Shown: positions 52,088-61,262 of the stretch, piece after piece | Position numbering within the stretch: position 1 is the first letter of the stretch | Layout: each line of letters starts with the position of its first letter | Source: Sphingomonas sp. R-74633 | Lineage (GTDB): Bacteria > Pseudomonadota > Alphaproteobacteria > Sphingomonadales > Sphingomonadaceae | Assembly (NCBI RefSeq): GCF_013416555.1 | Contig: NZ_JACCFG010000004.1 | Span: forward strand, 496,001 to 560,000 | Direction: 5' to 3' | DNA length: 64,000 bases | The notes under the pieces: generated by a model | What the model saw: the letters and a program-made list of their open reading frames with translations, nothing else | Told to the model about the DNA's origin: nothing | Databases searched by the model: none | Program-made: the position numbers and the translations under genes

Positions 52088-53143
52088 TCATGCCGCGAGC
52101 GACGCGCTGCCGACGACGGCGTCGCGCAGGTCGTGCGCCAGCTCGGCCACCCGGTCGAGCTGCGCGTCCCAGGCGAACATGAAGCGGGCGCCGCCGCCGA
52201 TGAAGGTGTAGAAACGCCAGCCGCGCGCGCGCAGCCGGTCGAGCACTTGCGGAGCGGCTTCGAGGAAGACGGCGTTCGCCTGCACGGGGAACATCAGCCG
52301 TAGCCCCGGCAGCTCCTCGACCTGCGCGGCGAGCAAATGCGCGCAGGCATTGCCGTGCTCGGCATTGCGCAGCCACGCGCCGCTTTCGAGCAGGCCGATC
52401 CACGGCGCCGACAGGAAGCGCATCTTCGAGGCGAGCTGCCCCGCCTGTTTGCAGCGATAGTCGAAGTCCTCGGCGAGGGCGCGATCGAAGAACAGGATCG
52501 CCTCCCCCACCGCCATGCCGTTCTTGGTACCGCCGAAGCAAAGCACGTCGACGCCCGCCTGCCAGGTCATCTCGGCGGGTGTGCAGCCGAGCGTGGCGCA
52601 GGCGTGCGGGAAGCGCGCGCCGTCCATGTGCAGCTTGAGCCCCAGTTCGCGGCAGACCGCAGAGATCGCCTTGATCTCGTCAATCGCATAGACCTGCCCG
52701 GTCTCGGTCGGCTGGGTGATGGTGACGACGCGGGGCTTGGGGAAATGGATGTCCGAGCGGCTGGTCGCCAGCGCGCGGATCGCCTCCGGGTTCAGCTTGC
52801 CGTCGGGCGTATGCGCGACGAGCAGCTTGGCGCCGTTGGAGAAGAATTCCGGCGCGCCGCACTCGTCGGTCTCGACATGCGCGGAGGCCGCGCAGATCAC
52901 GCTGTGATAGGACTGGCCGAGCGAGGCGAGCGCCAGCGAATTGGCCGCGGTGCCATTGAACACGAAGAACACTTCCGCGTCCGCATCGAACAGCTTGCGA
53001 AAGGCATCCGCCGCCTGCTGCGTCCATTCGTCATCGCCGTAGGCGACCGCGGAACCCTGGTTCGCGACCTCCATCGCGGCAAAGGCTTCGGGGCAGATAC
53101 CGGCATAATTATCGCTGGCGAACTGTTGCGGCGTAAGCGTCAT
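52088..53143 (-). CDS. ltaE: Low-specificity L-threonine aldolase
   Basis: 351 residues, cytoplasmic, PLP enzyme of fold type I. It cleaves L-threonine or allo-threonine to glycine and acetaldehyde. SDNYAGICPEAFAAM, GDDEWTQQAADAFRKLF and NGTAANSLAL start the domain; LHMDGARFPHA holds the PLP-binding Asp, and LCFGGTKNGMAVGEA carries the Schiff-base Lys. The open frame reaches 53392, but the ATG at 53143 gives the normal N-terminus. Bases 53144-53361 form the upstream region, where no further gene is seen. Confidence 0.9.
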   Translation of the reverse strand: MTLTPQQFASDNYAGICPEAFAAMEVANQGSAVAYGDDEWTQQAADAFRKLFDADAEVFFVFNGTAANSLALASLGQSYHSVICAASAHVETDECGAPEFFSNGAKLLVAHTPDGKLNPEAIRALATSRSDIHFPKPRVVTITQPTETGQVYAIDEIKAISAVCRELGLKLHMDGARFPHACATLGCTPAEMTWQAGVDVLCFGGTKNGMAVGEAILFFDRALAEDFDYRCKQAGQLASKMRFLSAPWIGLLESGAWLRNAEHGNACAHLLAAQVEELPGLRLMFPVQANAVFLEAAPQVLDRLRARGWRFYTFIGGGARFMFAWDAQLDRVAELAHDLRDAVVGSASLAA

Positions 53144-53361
53144 ACTCGATCCCTTGTCAGTGCTGGCACCGGGAATCAGGTCGACGTGAAATGCGGCAGT
53201 GGATCCCGTTTGTTGCCGGTCCGGCCACATCCCCTCTTGCGAGGGCACCACCTTGCTCGGGAGCAGGTTGGTGCCGGGCGTCGGCCCGACTCTTGATGCG
53301 GGGCCGGCTGTAATAATCTTGCGCAACAGATGCAAGATGTTCGAGCCGACCCCCATGATGC

Positions 53362-56079
53362 TCACCGCAGCTTGTGGCCTTCGGCGTCCCACACCTCGAC
53401 AGCGCCGAGCTTCAGCGCGCGCACCTTGGACTCGATCTTCGAGAGATCGCCGACCACCACCCAGGTCATCGCGTCGGGGTGGAGCAGCTGCGCGCTGGTC
53501 GTGATCGTATCAGGCTTGAGCGCGGCATAGGCGCCGGGCAGCGTGGTGATCCAGTCATAGGGCCGCCCGAAGCGGTTGACGTATTGGAGATAGCCGACCA
53601 GCGCGTTGTTGGTCTCGAAGCGGCCGGGCAGCGACAGCACCTCGCCCTTGCTCAGCAGGTCGAGCTCCGCCTGCGTCGCCGGCTTGGCGCCGTGGATGCC
53701 GCGGATTTCCTTGTCGATCTCGGTGAGCGCTTCGGCGGTCTTGTCGGTCTGGACGCCGGTCGCCACGCCGAATGCCTGGGGGCCGCGCGCCTCGGCGACA
53801 TAGGAGCTGGCGCCATAGGTCCAGCCCTTGTCCTCGCGCAGGTTCATGTTCAGGCGCGCCGTGAAGTTGCCGCCGAGCACGTCGTTCATCGCGCCGATCT
53901 CGAAATAGCGCGGGTCGCCGCCATCGGGCAGGATCTGGCCGACGCGGATGACCGACTGGATCGCACCGGGCTTGTCGACCAGCACGATGCGCGGCGCGGT
54001 CGCCTCCGCCACCGGGTCGAGGGTCTTGGTGCCCTTCGCAATCGCCGGCGCCTTCCAGTCGCCGAAGCTCTTCTCGAGCACGGCGGTGAGCGCGGCGATA
54101 TTGGTGTCGCCCGCCACATAGATCACGGCGTTGTCGGGCCGGATCCAGCTGTCGTGGAACTTGACCAGGTCCTCGCGGGTGATCGACTTGAGCGTGTCCG
54201 CGCGGCCGGAAAGCGGCACGCCGTAAGCATGGCCGGAGCCGTACAGCAGGCTGGTGAAGGTGCGCTGGGCGATCTGGTCGGAATCGACCAGCGACTGCGA
54301 CAGGCCCGAGAGGTGCTGCTGGCGATCGCGCTCGAGATCGGCGGCACGGAAGCCGGGATTGCGGATATAGTCGGCCCAGAGCGCCACCGTCTCGGGCAGT
54401 GCCTTGGCCATCGCCGAGGCCATGAAGTCGGTCGTGTCGACGTCGCTGGTGGCATAGATGCGCGCGCCGAGCAGCGCCTGGCGCTCGGCGAATTGCTGGC
54501 CGGTGAGCGTCACCGTGCCTTCGTCCATCAGCCCGAGCGTGAAGCCGCCGACGCCGCGCTTCATATGCTGTTCGGCAGCCTGGCCGGCGTCGAACACCAT
54601 CGTCATGTCGACGGTGGGCGTGCCCGGCCGCTCGGCGAGTACGACACGGATGCCGTTGGAGAGCTTCGCTTCCTGCACCGGCGGCAGCTTGAGCGCGGGC
54701 GACGGCCCGAGCGGCGGCAGCTTGGTGCGGTCGGCGCCGTCGGCGATCACCTTGTGGCTGCCGAAGGGCAGCACGGTGAGCTTGTAGTTGGGCTTGGTCA
54801 GCCAGGTGCTCGCGGTGGTGCGCACCTCGGCAGCGGTCAGCGCCTGGAAGGCCTTGTCGTCCACCGCGTACTGGCCCGGATTGTCGGCGAACATCGCGCC
54901 GCTGGAGAGCGCCATCGCCTTCACATAGATCGATTCCATCGCGCGGGCATTGTCCGCCGATCCGCTTGCCTTGACGCGGGCCAGCTCGGTCGGCGCAGGC
55001 CCCTTGGCGAGGAACTCGGCCAGCACCTGCTTCACCGCCGCTTCGGCCTCGGCACGATCGACGCCGGGCTTGAGGCGCACATCGACCGAGAAGATGCCGG
55101 CGACTGCATAGCCAGCGTAGCTCGCCGAGGCATAGGTCGCGAGCTGCTTCTCCTGGACCAGCACCTGGTAGAGCCGCGAAGTCTTGCCGCGGCCGAGCGC
55201 CTGCGCGGCGAGCTGGAGTGCCTGCGCCTCGGGCGCGCGGTTGCCGGGCACCGCCCAGTTCCAGGCGATGGCGAGCTGCGGCACATCGTCCTGCATCACC
55301 TCGCTCTTGTCGCGATCGAGCGTCGGCACCCAGGCGGTGGAGCGGCTGACCGGCGAACCGGTGGGGACGCTGCCGAAATACTTCTCCATCAGCGCCTTGG
55401 CCTGATCGATCGTGACGTCGCCCGAGAGCGTGACCACCGCGTTGGTGGCGCCGTAATATTGGGCGAACCAGCCCTTCACATCGTCGAGCGAGGCGACGTT
55501 GAGGTCCTCCATCGAGCCAATGGTGGGGTGATGATAGGGGTGGCCGATCGGAAACAGCGCGGCGGCCTCACGCTGGTCCATCAGCGCATAGGGTGTGTTC
55601 TCGCGCGTGCGCTTCTCGTTCTGGACGACCTTGCGCTGCTCATCGAGCTTGGCCTGGCTGATCGCGCCGGCGAGATAGCCCATGCGATCCGATTCCAGCC
55701 AGAGAACCCGCTCGAGGCCGCCGGTGGGCACGATCTCGTAATAATAGGTCTGGTCGAGCGAGGTCGCGCCGTTGACGCCCGACACGCCGATCTCCTGGAG
55801 CGGCGGCATATATTCCTTGTCGTGATGCTCCGAGCCGTTGAACATCAGATGCTCGAACAGATGGGCGAAGCCCGACTTGCCGTCCGGCTCGTTCATCGAG
55901 CCGACGTGATACCAGACCGCAACCGCCACCTTGGGGGTCTTGTGGTCCTCATGCACCACGACACGCAGGCCGTTGGAAAGCGTGAACTGCTTGTACGGAA
56001 CCAGCTCCTGCGCCCGGGCAGGCAGCGCGGCGGCGATGGCGATCGTCGCCGCTGCAAGGAGCAACTTGGTGGGCTTCAT
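53362..56079 (-). CDS. Secreted M16 zinc metalloprotease, double-length
   Basis: 905 residues with a signal peptide (LLLAAATIAIAAALPARAQ). The first M16 unit holds the inverted zinc motif His73-x-x-Glu76-His77 (FAHLFEHLMFNGS) and the distal ligand Glu155 (VVQNEKRTREN). The second unit (from about 470: LPPVQEAKLSNGIRVVLAER) lacks HxxEH and is the usual inactive half. The two halves form a closed chamber that degrades peptides or small proteins in the periplasm. It follows the TonB receptor after a terminator and belongs to the sigma-FecR-TonB block. The layout recalls the FusA/FusC pair, where an M16 protease processes an imported protein (inference). Confidence 0.9.
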   Translation of the reverse strand: MKPTKLLLAAATIAIAAALPARAQELVPYKQFTLSNGLRVVVHEDHKTPKVAVAVWYHVGSMNEPDGKSGFAHLFEHLMFNGSEHHDKEYMPPLQEIGVSGVNGATSLDQTYYYEIVPTGGLERVLWLESDRMGYLAGAISQAKLDEQRKVVQNEKRTRENTPYALMDQREAAALFPIGHPYHHPTIGSMEDLNVASLDDVKGWFAQYYGATNAVVTLSGDVTIDQAKALMEKYFGSVPTGSPVSRSTAWVPTLDRDKSEVMQDDVPQLAIAWNWAVPGNRAPEAQALQLAAQALGRGKTSRLYQVLVQEKQLATYASASYAGYAVAGIFSVDVRLKPGVDRAEAEAAVKQVLAEFLAKGPAPTELARVKASGSADNARAMESIYVKAMALSSGAMFADNPGQYAVDDKAFQALTAAEVRTTASTWLTKPNYKLTVLPFGSHKVIADGADRTKLPPLGPSPALKLPPVQEAKLSNGIRVVLAERPGTPTVDMTMVFDAGQAAEQHMKRGVGGFTLGLMDEGTVTLTGQQFAERQALLGARIYATSDVDTTDFMASAMAKALPETVALWADYIRNPGFRAADLERDRQQHLSGLSQSLVDSDQIAQRTFTSLLYGSGHAYGVPLSGRADTLKSITREDLVKFHDSWIRPDNAVIYVAGDTNIAALTAVLEKSFGDWKAPAIAKGTKTLDPVAEATAPRIVLVDKPGAIQSVIRVGQILPDGGDPRYFEIGAMNDVLGGNFTARLNMNLREDKGWTYGASSYVAEARGPQAFGVATGVQTDKTAEALTEIDKEIRGIHGAKPATQAELDLLSKGEVLSLPGRFETNNALVGYLQYVNRFGRPYDWITTLPGAYAALKPDTITTSAQLLHPDAMTWVVVGDLSKIESKVRALKLGAVEVWDAEGHKLR

Positions 56080-56100
56080 CGGGACTATCCTCGGTAAAGA

Positions 56101-56133
56101 AAAGGCGCCGGCTCCCGCGCACGGGGAGCCGGC
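56101..56133 (-). terminator. Terminator between the TonB receptor and the M16 gene
   Basis: GCCGGCTCCC (56107-56116) pairs with GGGAGCCGGC (56124-56133). On the minus strand it is followed by GCCTTTTCTTT. It could reduce but need not abolish read-through into the M16 gene. Confidence 0.78.
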
Positions 56134-56150
56134 CAGGGTCGTGCAGGGCT

Positions 56151-59100
56151 TCAGAAGATTGCGGCGGCGCCGATCTTGAACTTGCGGCCGCCGAGATAGG
56201 TCGCGCGGGTGTAATAACCGGCGATGAGCTGCTGGACGTCGGGCGTCTCGCTGCCCTTGAGCAGATCTGCCGCCTCGACATAGATCCGGTATTTCCGGCC
56301 GCGATCGATGTAATATTCGCCGCGCAGGTCGAGCGTCTGGACGTCCTGATTATAGACCGACAGGCCACGCGGATAGAAATTGTCCAGCGTTTTGGACTGG
56401 AAGCTATAGGCCAGCGTGCCGTCGAACCCGTATTTGTTGTAGGTCAGCGCGAGCGTGCCGGAATGCTTGGGCTGCTGGTTGAACGGCAGGCCCGAGAATT
56501 CATAAATGCTGCTCTGGCCGGCCGGGGCATAGGCCCAGCTATATTGCTGGTAGCGGCTGCTCTTGGTGAAGGTGTAATTGGCGATGATGCCCAGGCCGCC
56601 AAGCGCGCCCGGCAGGAAATCGAACTGCCGCTCGAACCGGCCCTCCACACCCCAGATCGTCGCCGGGTGCTTGCTGTTGATCGGTGAGCCACCGTTGATG
56701 AAATAGAGCTCCGGATGCGCCGGATCGAAATAGGGCGCGCCCTGGAAATAGGGGCTGTTGGGCAGCGTGACATTGGCGAGCTGGGCCGGGCCGTTGGTCT
56801 GGTTGGCCTGGAGCAGATTGTTGATCCGCTTGTAGAAGCCGCCCAGCTTGATGATGCCGATCTTGTGATAATATTCGGCGCTCAGGTCGAAGTTATGCGT
56901 GGTCGCCTGCTTCAAATTCGGGTTGCCCGAATTGAGCTGCAGGATCGGCAGCACGCCGTTGGGCCCCGGGATCGGGATGTTGATGAAGCTGATCCGGGTC
57001 TGCTGCGACAGATCGTTGATCTGCGGCCGCGCAACCGAGAGGAAATAGCCGCCGCGGAAGATCAGATTGTCGCTCTGGCGGAAGTTGAACAGCACGCGCG
57101 GGAGGAAATCCTCCGACTTTGCCGTCTCGGTCACCAGTTTGCTGAACTGGTTCTGGAAAACGATGTCGCTACCGAAGCCGCCGCCGTTCGCCGGCAGGAT
57201 CGGGCCGATATAGGTGGGGAATACCAGGTTGGTCGCCTGCAGGTCGGTACGGTTGTAGCGGACGCCGCCGATCACTTCGAGCTTGCCGAACTGCAGCCGG
57301 CTCTGAACATAGGCGGCGTAATTGTCCTCGCGCGTCGCCTGCTTGTCCTGGCCGAGTGCGGGGGCGATCGGGGCCAGAGTGAACTGCGGATTCTTGGCGA
57401 GATAATCATCGATATGATCGAAGAAGCCGATCACGGTGCCTTCGCTCATCGCCGTGAAGTTGGCGCCGGAGACGCCCACGCGCGAAAGATCGGTGGGCGA
57501 GAATGGCAGGCCGAGCGATGCGATCGAGGCGTTGCCGGCGAACTGGGTGCGCCGGAGGTCGTGCTTGAACTCGGTGCGCTCATAGCGCGCACCGACCTGG
57601 ACATACTTCAGGAAGCCCCAGTCCATGTCCCAGCGCAGGCTGACCTCGCCGGTGTAGCGGTTGTTGCTGCCGGTGGTGGTGTCGATGCCGCCGGTACCGT
57701 TGGTGATCGTATAGGCAGCCGGATTGTTGATCAGCGCCCAGCCGGCGGTGCTGAGCAGCGGGATCGGGATCCCGGCGCCGCTGCGTCGGCCGAAGGGGGT
57801 AATGATGTAGCCGAGATTGGGATCGGTCGCGCCGGGCTGGAACAGCGCCGCGGTGGCATCGCTGTCCGGGATGCGCAGGTCAAGCGTCGAGTTGCGGTCA
57901 TGATCCTCGCTGCCATGGGCATAGCCGGCGAGATAGTTGAAGGTCAGCTTGCCCGCGGTGCTCTTGCCCGAGAAGCTGTAGGTATCGGTAATCGTCTTGG
58001 CATCAGGATCATAGCTGTACGCCTGCTCGCGCTGGATCGCGAGGTTGCCGGGCGCCAGGCTCAGATGGAGTGCCGAGACCGCATCGCCGCCGGGCACGTC
58101 CGAATATTTGCTCAGCGCGGTGAAGCTGTCGCTCAGCGAATAGCCGGTTCGATTGGCCTGGGCATGCTGGAAGTCGAACTTCAGATTGGTGTGGCCGCCG
58201 ATATTCCATTCGGCCGAAACCGTCGCCGCCAGCGTCGACTGCTTCACATGGTTGAAGTTGGTGAAGAGCTGAGTGACATAGGCGCCGTCATCGCCGGGCA
58301 CGAAGGGAAAGGTGGCATTCGGGCTGAGCGCATCCCCCGCGGTCAGCGTCGGCGTGCCGTTCGCGGCGTTCGGCAGGAACGCGCCGAACTTGGTCACTGT
58401 GTTGTAGCCGATGTTGCGCACCGAGTTGCGGCGATACTGGACCGAAGCGCTGAGGCCGAAATTGTCCTGCGCGCCGAAGCGGCCGGCGATGGTGCCGGAG
58501 ACCAGGAAATCCTTGCTGAAGTCATGCCCGCTCAGGCCACCTTCGACCTGGAGGCTGGCATAGCGGTGCGGCCGGTTGAGCGGCGACATCGTCTCGATCT
58601 CGATCAGGCCGCCGGTGCCCGCGCTGTCCTGGCTGGGCATCAGGCTCTTGCTGATCGTGATCTTGCTCACCGAATCCGCGAGCAGGTTGCTCAGGTCCGC
58701 CGACCGGCCGGTGCCATTGCCCACGGGTAGCTGCAGGCCGTTGAGCTTGACGTTGTTCATGTCGGGATCGAGCCCGCGCACGATCACGTTGGTGCCGTCG
58801 CCGGTCACCGTGTCGCGCTGGAACGAGACGCCCGAGGTGCGGCGCAGCGCATCGGCGAAGGTGGTGCCGGTGAAGTTGCCGAGATCGTCTGCGGAGACGA
58901 CTTCGGTGTTGTTCTCGGCCGCGCGCTGCAGGTTGAGCGCATTGGCGCGGGCGCTGCGGGTGCCGTAGACGACGATCGGTACGCCTTCCTCAGCCCCTTC
59001 GTTCAACGCCAGATCGATGGCCGAAGCGTTTCCCGATCCCACCACGATCGGCTGGGTACGGGTCTCGAAGCCGAGAAACGCGATCTCCATCGTGTACTGG

Positions 59101-59570
59101 CCCGGCGTAACGCTCGGGAACCGAAAGTCGCCATTCTCATCGGCGGTAGTGGTCTGGCCGGTCTCAACGATGCGGACCAGCGCGCCGGCCAGGGCGCGAC
59201 CACCCTCGTCGCGCGTCAGATGGCCTGTGATCGATCCGTTCTCGCCGCTGACATTGCTCTGCCCGGGGGGCGCCACGACGATGTACGAGCCGCCCTGAGT
59301 GACGTTGAGCGTAAGCCCCGATCCCTGGAGCAGCGCGTGGAACGCCGCCTGCGCAGTGAACTCGCCGTGCAGCGGCGGCGCCGCGCGCCCGCGCAGGGCC
59401 GGGCCGTCGAAGATGATGTTGGTCGAGGTGCGCGTGGCGACCGAGCGGAGCGCGGCCTCGAGCGGCTGCGCGGCCATGTCGAAGCTGTAGCGCGTTTGCG
59501 CCTGCGCGACCGGTACGACGAAGAGGCAGGTGGTGGCTGCTAGCGTGGCGAGCGTGAGTCTGGTCGGCAT
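56151..59570 (-). CDS. TonB-dependent transducer with an STN signalling domain
   Basis: 1139 residues with a signal peptide (ATLAATTCLFVVPVAQAQ). An STN domain (about 26-105: YSFDMAAQPLEAALRSVATR, GSYIVVAPPG) contacts FecR. A carboxypeptidase-regulatory-like domain follows (about 112-190: GSITGHLTRDEGGRALAGAL, FRFPSVTPGQYTMEIAFLGF). The plug has TFADALRRTSGVSFQRDTVT and NVIVRGLDPDMNNVKLNGLQ; the barrel ends YLGGRKFKIGAAAIF. It should both import a ligand and signal its presence through FecR to the sigma factor. The ligand is unknown; the adjacent M16 protease suggests a peptide or protein. Confidence 0.92.
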   Translation of the reverse strand: MPTRLTLATLAATTCLFVVPVAQAQTRYSFDMAAQPLEAALRSVATRTSTNIIFDGPALRGRAAPPLHGEFTAQAAFHALLQGSGLTLNVTQGGSYIVVAPPGQSNVSGENGSITGHLTRDEGGRALAGALVRIVETGQTTTADENGDFRFPSVTPGQYTMEIAFLGFETRTQPIVVGSGNASAIDLALNEGAEEGVPIVVYGTRSARANALNLQRAAENNTEVVSADDLGNFTGTTFADALRRTSGVSFQRDTVTGDGTNVIVRGLDPDMNNVKLNGLQLPVGNGTGRSADLSNLLADSVSKITISKSLMPSQDSAGTGGLIEIETMSPLNRPHRYASLQVEGGLSGHDFSKDFLVSGTIAGRFGAQDNFGLSASVQYRRNSVRNIGYNTVTKFGAFLPNAANGTPTLTAGDALSPNATFPFVPGDDGAYVTQLFTNFNHVKQSTLAATVSAEWNIGGHTNLKFDFQHAQANRTGYSLSDSFTALSKYSDVPGGDAVSALHLSLAPGNLAIQREQAYSYDPDAKTITDTYSFSGKSTAGKLTFNYLAGYAHGSEDHDRNSTLDLRIPDSDATAALFQPGATDPNLGYIITPFGRRSGAGIPIPLLSTAGWALINNPAAYTITNGTGGIDTTTGSNNRYTGEVSLRWDMDWGFLKYVQVGARYERTEFKHDLRRTQFAGNASIASLGLPFSPTDLSRVGVSGANFTAMSEGTVIGFFDHIDDYLAKNPQFTLAPIAPALGQDKQATREDNYAAYVQSRLQFGKLEVIGGVRYNRTDLQATNLVFPTYIGPILPANGGGFGSDIVFQNQFSKLVTETAKSEDFLPRVLFNFRQSDNLIFRGGYFLSVARPQINDLSQQTRISFINIPIPGPNGVLPILQLNSGNPNLKQATTHNFDLSAEYYHKIGIIKLGGFYKRINNLLQANQTNGPAQLANVTLPNSPYFQGAPYFDPAHPELYFINGGSPINSKHPATIWGVEGRFERQFDFLPGALGGLGIIANYTFTKSSRYQQYSWAYAPAGQSSIYEFSGLPFNQQPKHSGTLALTYNKYGFDGTLAYSFQSKTLDNFYPRGLSVYNQDVQTLDLRGEYYIDRGRKYRIYVEAADLLKGSETPDVQQLIAGYYTRATYLGGRKFKIGAAAIF

Positions 59571-59681
59571 TGCTTTCCCCCCGGGAGCGGCGACCCCTTC
59601 GCTTACTCCCTCATGGAGCTAGACGATGCTGCGTTGCGAAACCGACATGGGGAAGAAACAAAAATGTCACCCGGTCCAAGC

Positions 59682-60641
59682 TCAGCGCACGATGTGCATA
59701 GTCTGGCCGACCTGCTCGACACGCAGCCCATGCAGGGCGGCGACGGCGCGGGCGAACTCCCCGGTATCGTTGGTGGCGAAGACGCCGGAGATGCGGAGCC
59801 CGGCAAGACGCGGATCGTCGACGATCAGGCGCGGGCCGCCATAGCGGTTCAACTCGATGACTGCGTCCGCGAGCGGGGTATCGGAGAACATCGCCTGGCC
59901 GCGGCGCCAGGCTGTGGCGATATCAGCGGGCTGCGCATCGATCTGCGCGGGGCCTTCCAGCGGCGCGCGGAGGCGATCGCCGGGATTGAGATATGTCGGC
60001 AGCGGCTTGGTCGCGGCGGGCCGGATATCGGTCACCGACACCTTGCCCTGAAGCAACGTCACGATCACCGTGCCGCCCTCGCGCCGCACCACGAAGCTGG
60101 TGCCGACCGCGCGAACCTGCTTGTCGCCGGCCCGCACCAGGAAGGGCCGCGCGCTGTTGTGCGCGACTTCGAACATCGCCTCGCCGCGGTCGAGCTCGAC
60201 CAGCCGCTCCTTGGCGTCGTAGCGCACCTCGACGCTGCTGTCGGTGTTGAGCGCGATCCGGCTGCCGTCCTCCAGCGTCGCCACTTTCTGCTCGCCGATC
60301 GCAGTAGAATAGGCCGCGGGCCGCGCCAGCATCAGAAATATGCCAACCCCAACGGCCAGCACCAGCGAGGCGGCAAGCGCGAGCTGTGCGACCGGCAGGC
60401 GCTGCCATGTCCGCCGTATCGGCACTACCTTGGGCCGCGCAACCGGCTCGTCGAGCAACTGCGCGGCGCCGGGCAGCGCAGCCCAGATATCAGTCGCGCG
60501 CTCGAACGCATTCTGATGCGCGGGATCGGCGGCCAGCCAGTCCTTGAACGCCGCTTCGCGCGCGGGCGTGCGGGCATCGCCCTGCAAGCGGGCGAGCCAG
60601 GCGGCGGCTTCGGCCGAAGCGCGGGACTGCGAGCGGCTCAC
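59682..60641 (-). CDS. FecR family anti-sigma/sigma regulator
   Basis: About 319 residues. An N-terminal DUF4880-type domain (AAAWLARLQGDARTPAREAA, HQNAFERATDIWA) is cytoplasmic, a single helix (LALAASLVLAVGVGIFLMLA) spans the inner membrane, and the periplasmic FecR domain holds VATLEDGSRIALNTDSSVEV, ERLVELDRGEAMFEVAHN and VRAVGTSFVVR. It relays the TonB receptor signal to the sigma factor. The GTG at 60641 overlaps the sigma stop as GTGA and is preferred; the frame opens five codons earlier at a GTG at 60656. Confidence 0.9.
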   Translation of the reverse strand: MSRSQSRASAEAAAWLARLQGDARTPAREAAFKDWLAADPAHQNAFERATDIWAALPGAAQLLDEPVARPKVVPIRRTWQRLPVAQLALAASLVLAVGVGIFLMLARPAAYSTAIGEQKVATLEDGSRIALNTDSSVEVRYDAKERLVELDRGEAMFEVAHNSARPFLVRAGDKQVRAVGTSFVVRREGGTVIVTLLQGKVSVTDIRPAATKPLPTYLNPGDRLRAPLEGPAQIDAQPADIATAWRRGQAMFSDTPLADAVIELNRYGGPRLIVDDPRLAGLRISGVFATNDTGEFARAVAALHGLRVEQVGQTMHIVR

Positions 60642-61114
60642 CACCCGTCCATCCACTGCATCAGCTGGAGCGTCGCGCGCGCCACCTGCTTTTCCACCGC
60701 CGCCACACTCATCCCCTCGTCCGCCGCTATTTCGGCGTAACTGGATCCTTCGAGCCGCCGCCGCAGCAAGATACGGCGGGTACGTTCCGGCAGTGTTTCC
60801 AGACCGGCCTTGGCGTGCTCGAGGCGCCTTTGCTGCTCTATGATCTGCGAGGGATCGGGTGTCGAGTCGGCGATATCATGCAGGTCGCCGATATCGGCGA
60901 AGGGCGCACGCGCCTCGCGGCGGCGGCGATCGATCGAGAGATTTACGGCAGCCGTGACCAGCAACGCTTCGCGCGAGCGGGCGGTCTGGTCGCGCTCGTA
61001 GCGCTCGATCTTGAGGAAGGCCTCTTGCACCAGCTCGTCCGCATCCTGTTCGGCGACACCTCGCCGCATGACCGCGCGCTTTGCCTTGGCAAGCATATCA
61101 ACCAGGCCGGCCAT
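60638..61114 (-). CDS. ECF RNA polymerase sigma factor (FecI-like)
   Basis: 158 residues. Region 2 is DADELVQEAFLKIERYERDQ with AAVNLSIDRRRREARAPF; region 4 is LPERTRRILLRRRLEGSSYA with EIAADEGMSVAAVEKQVARA, typical of FecI-type factors controlled by a FecR partner. First gene of sigma-FecR-TonB-(M16). No SD core is obvious, but the ATG at 61114 gives the normal length. Its promoter lies in 61115-61262; a self-type promoter cannot be defined by eye. Confidence 0.9.
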   Translation of the reverse strand: MAGLVDMLAKAKRAVMRRGVAEQDADELVQEAFLKIERYERDQTARSREALLVTAAVNLSIDRRRREARAPFADIGDLHDIADSTPDPSQIIEQQRRLEHAKAGLETLPERTRRILLRRRLEGSSYAEIAADEGMSVAAVEKQVARATLQLMQWMDGW

Positions 61115-61262
61115 ACTCCGCCGCGTCGCCTACCTAGACGGGCGGGCGGGCGAAACCCGACACGAAGAGCCGCAAATAGAACGGGAACGGAGCATTTCCC
61201 ATTTTGTGAACATAAGAACCGGGAATGCCAAGCGAATTGCGGAGGCTTCGATCCTCCGCCGA

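Noticed and set aside
53374-56097. A 907-codon open frame on the plus strand
   Set aside because: It mirrors the M16 protease almost exactly on the other strand; its composition is that of an antisense shadow and it shows no family motif.
53362-59570. A lasso-peptide or other RiPP cluster, because of the TonB receptor, sigma/FecR and a peptidase
   Set aside because: No precursor, cyclase or ABC exporter gene was seen, and the peptidase is M16, not a lasso isopeptidase.
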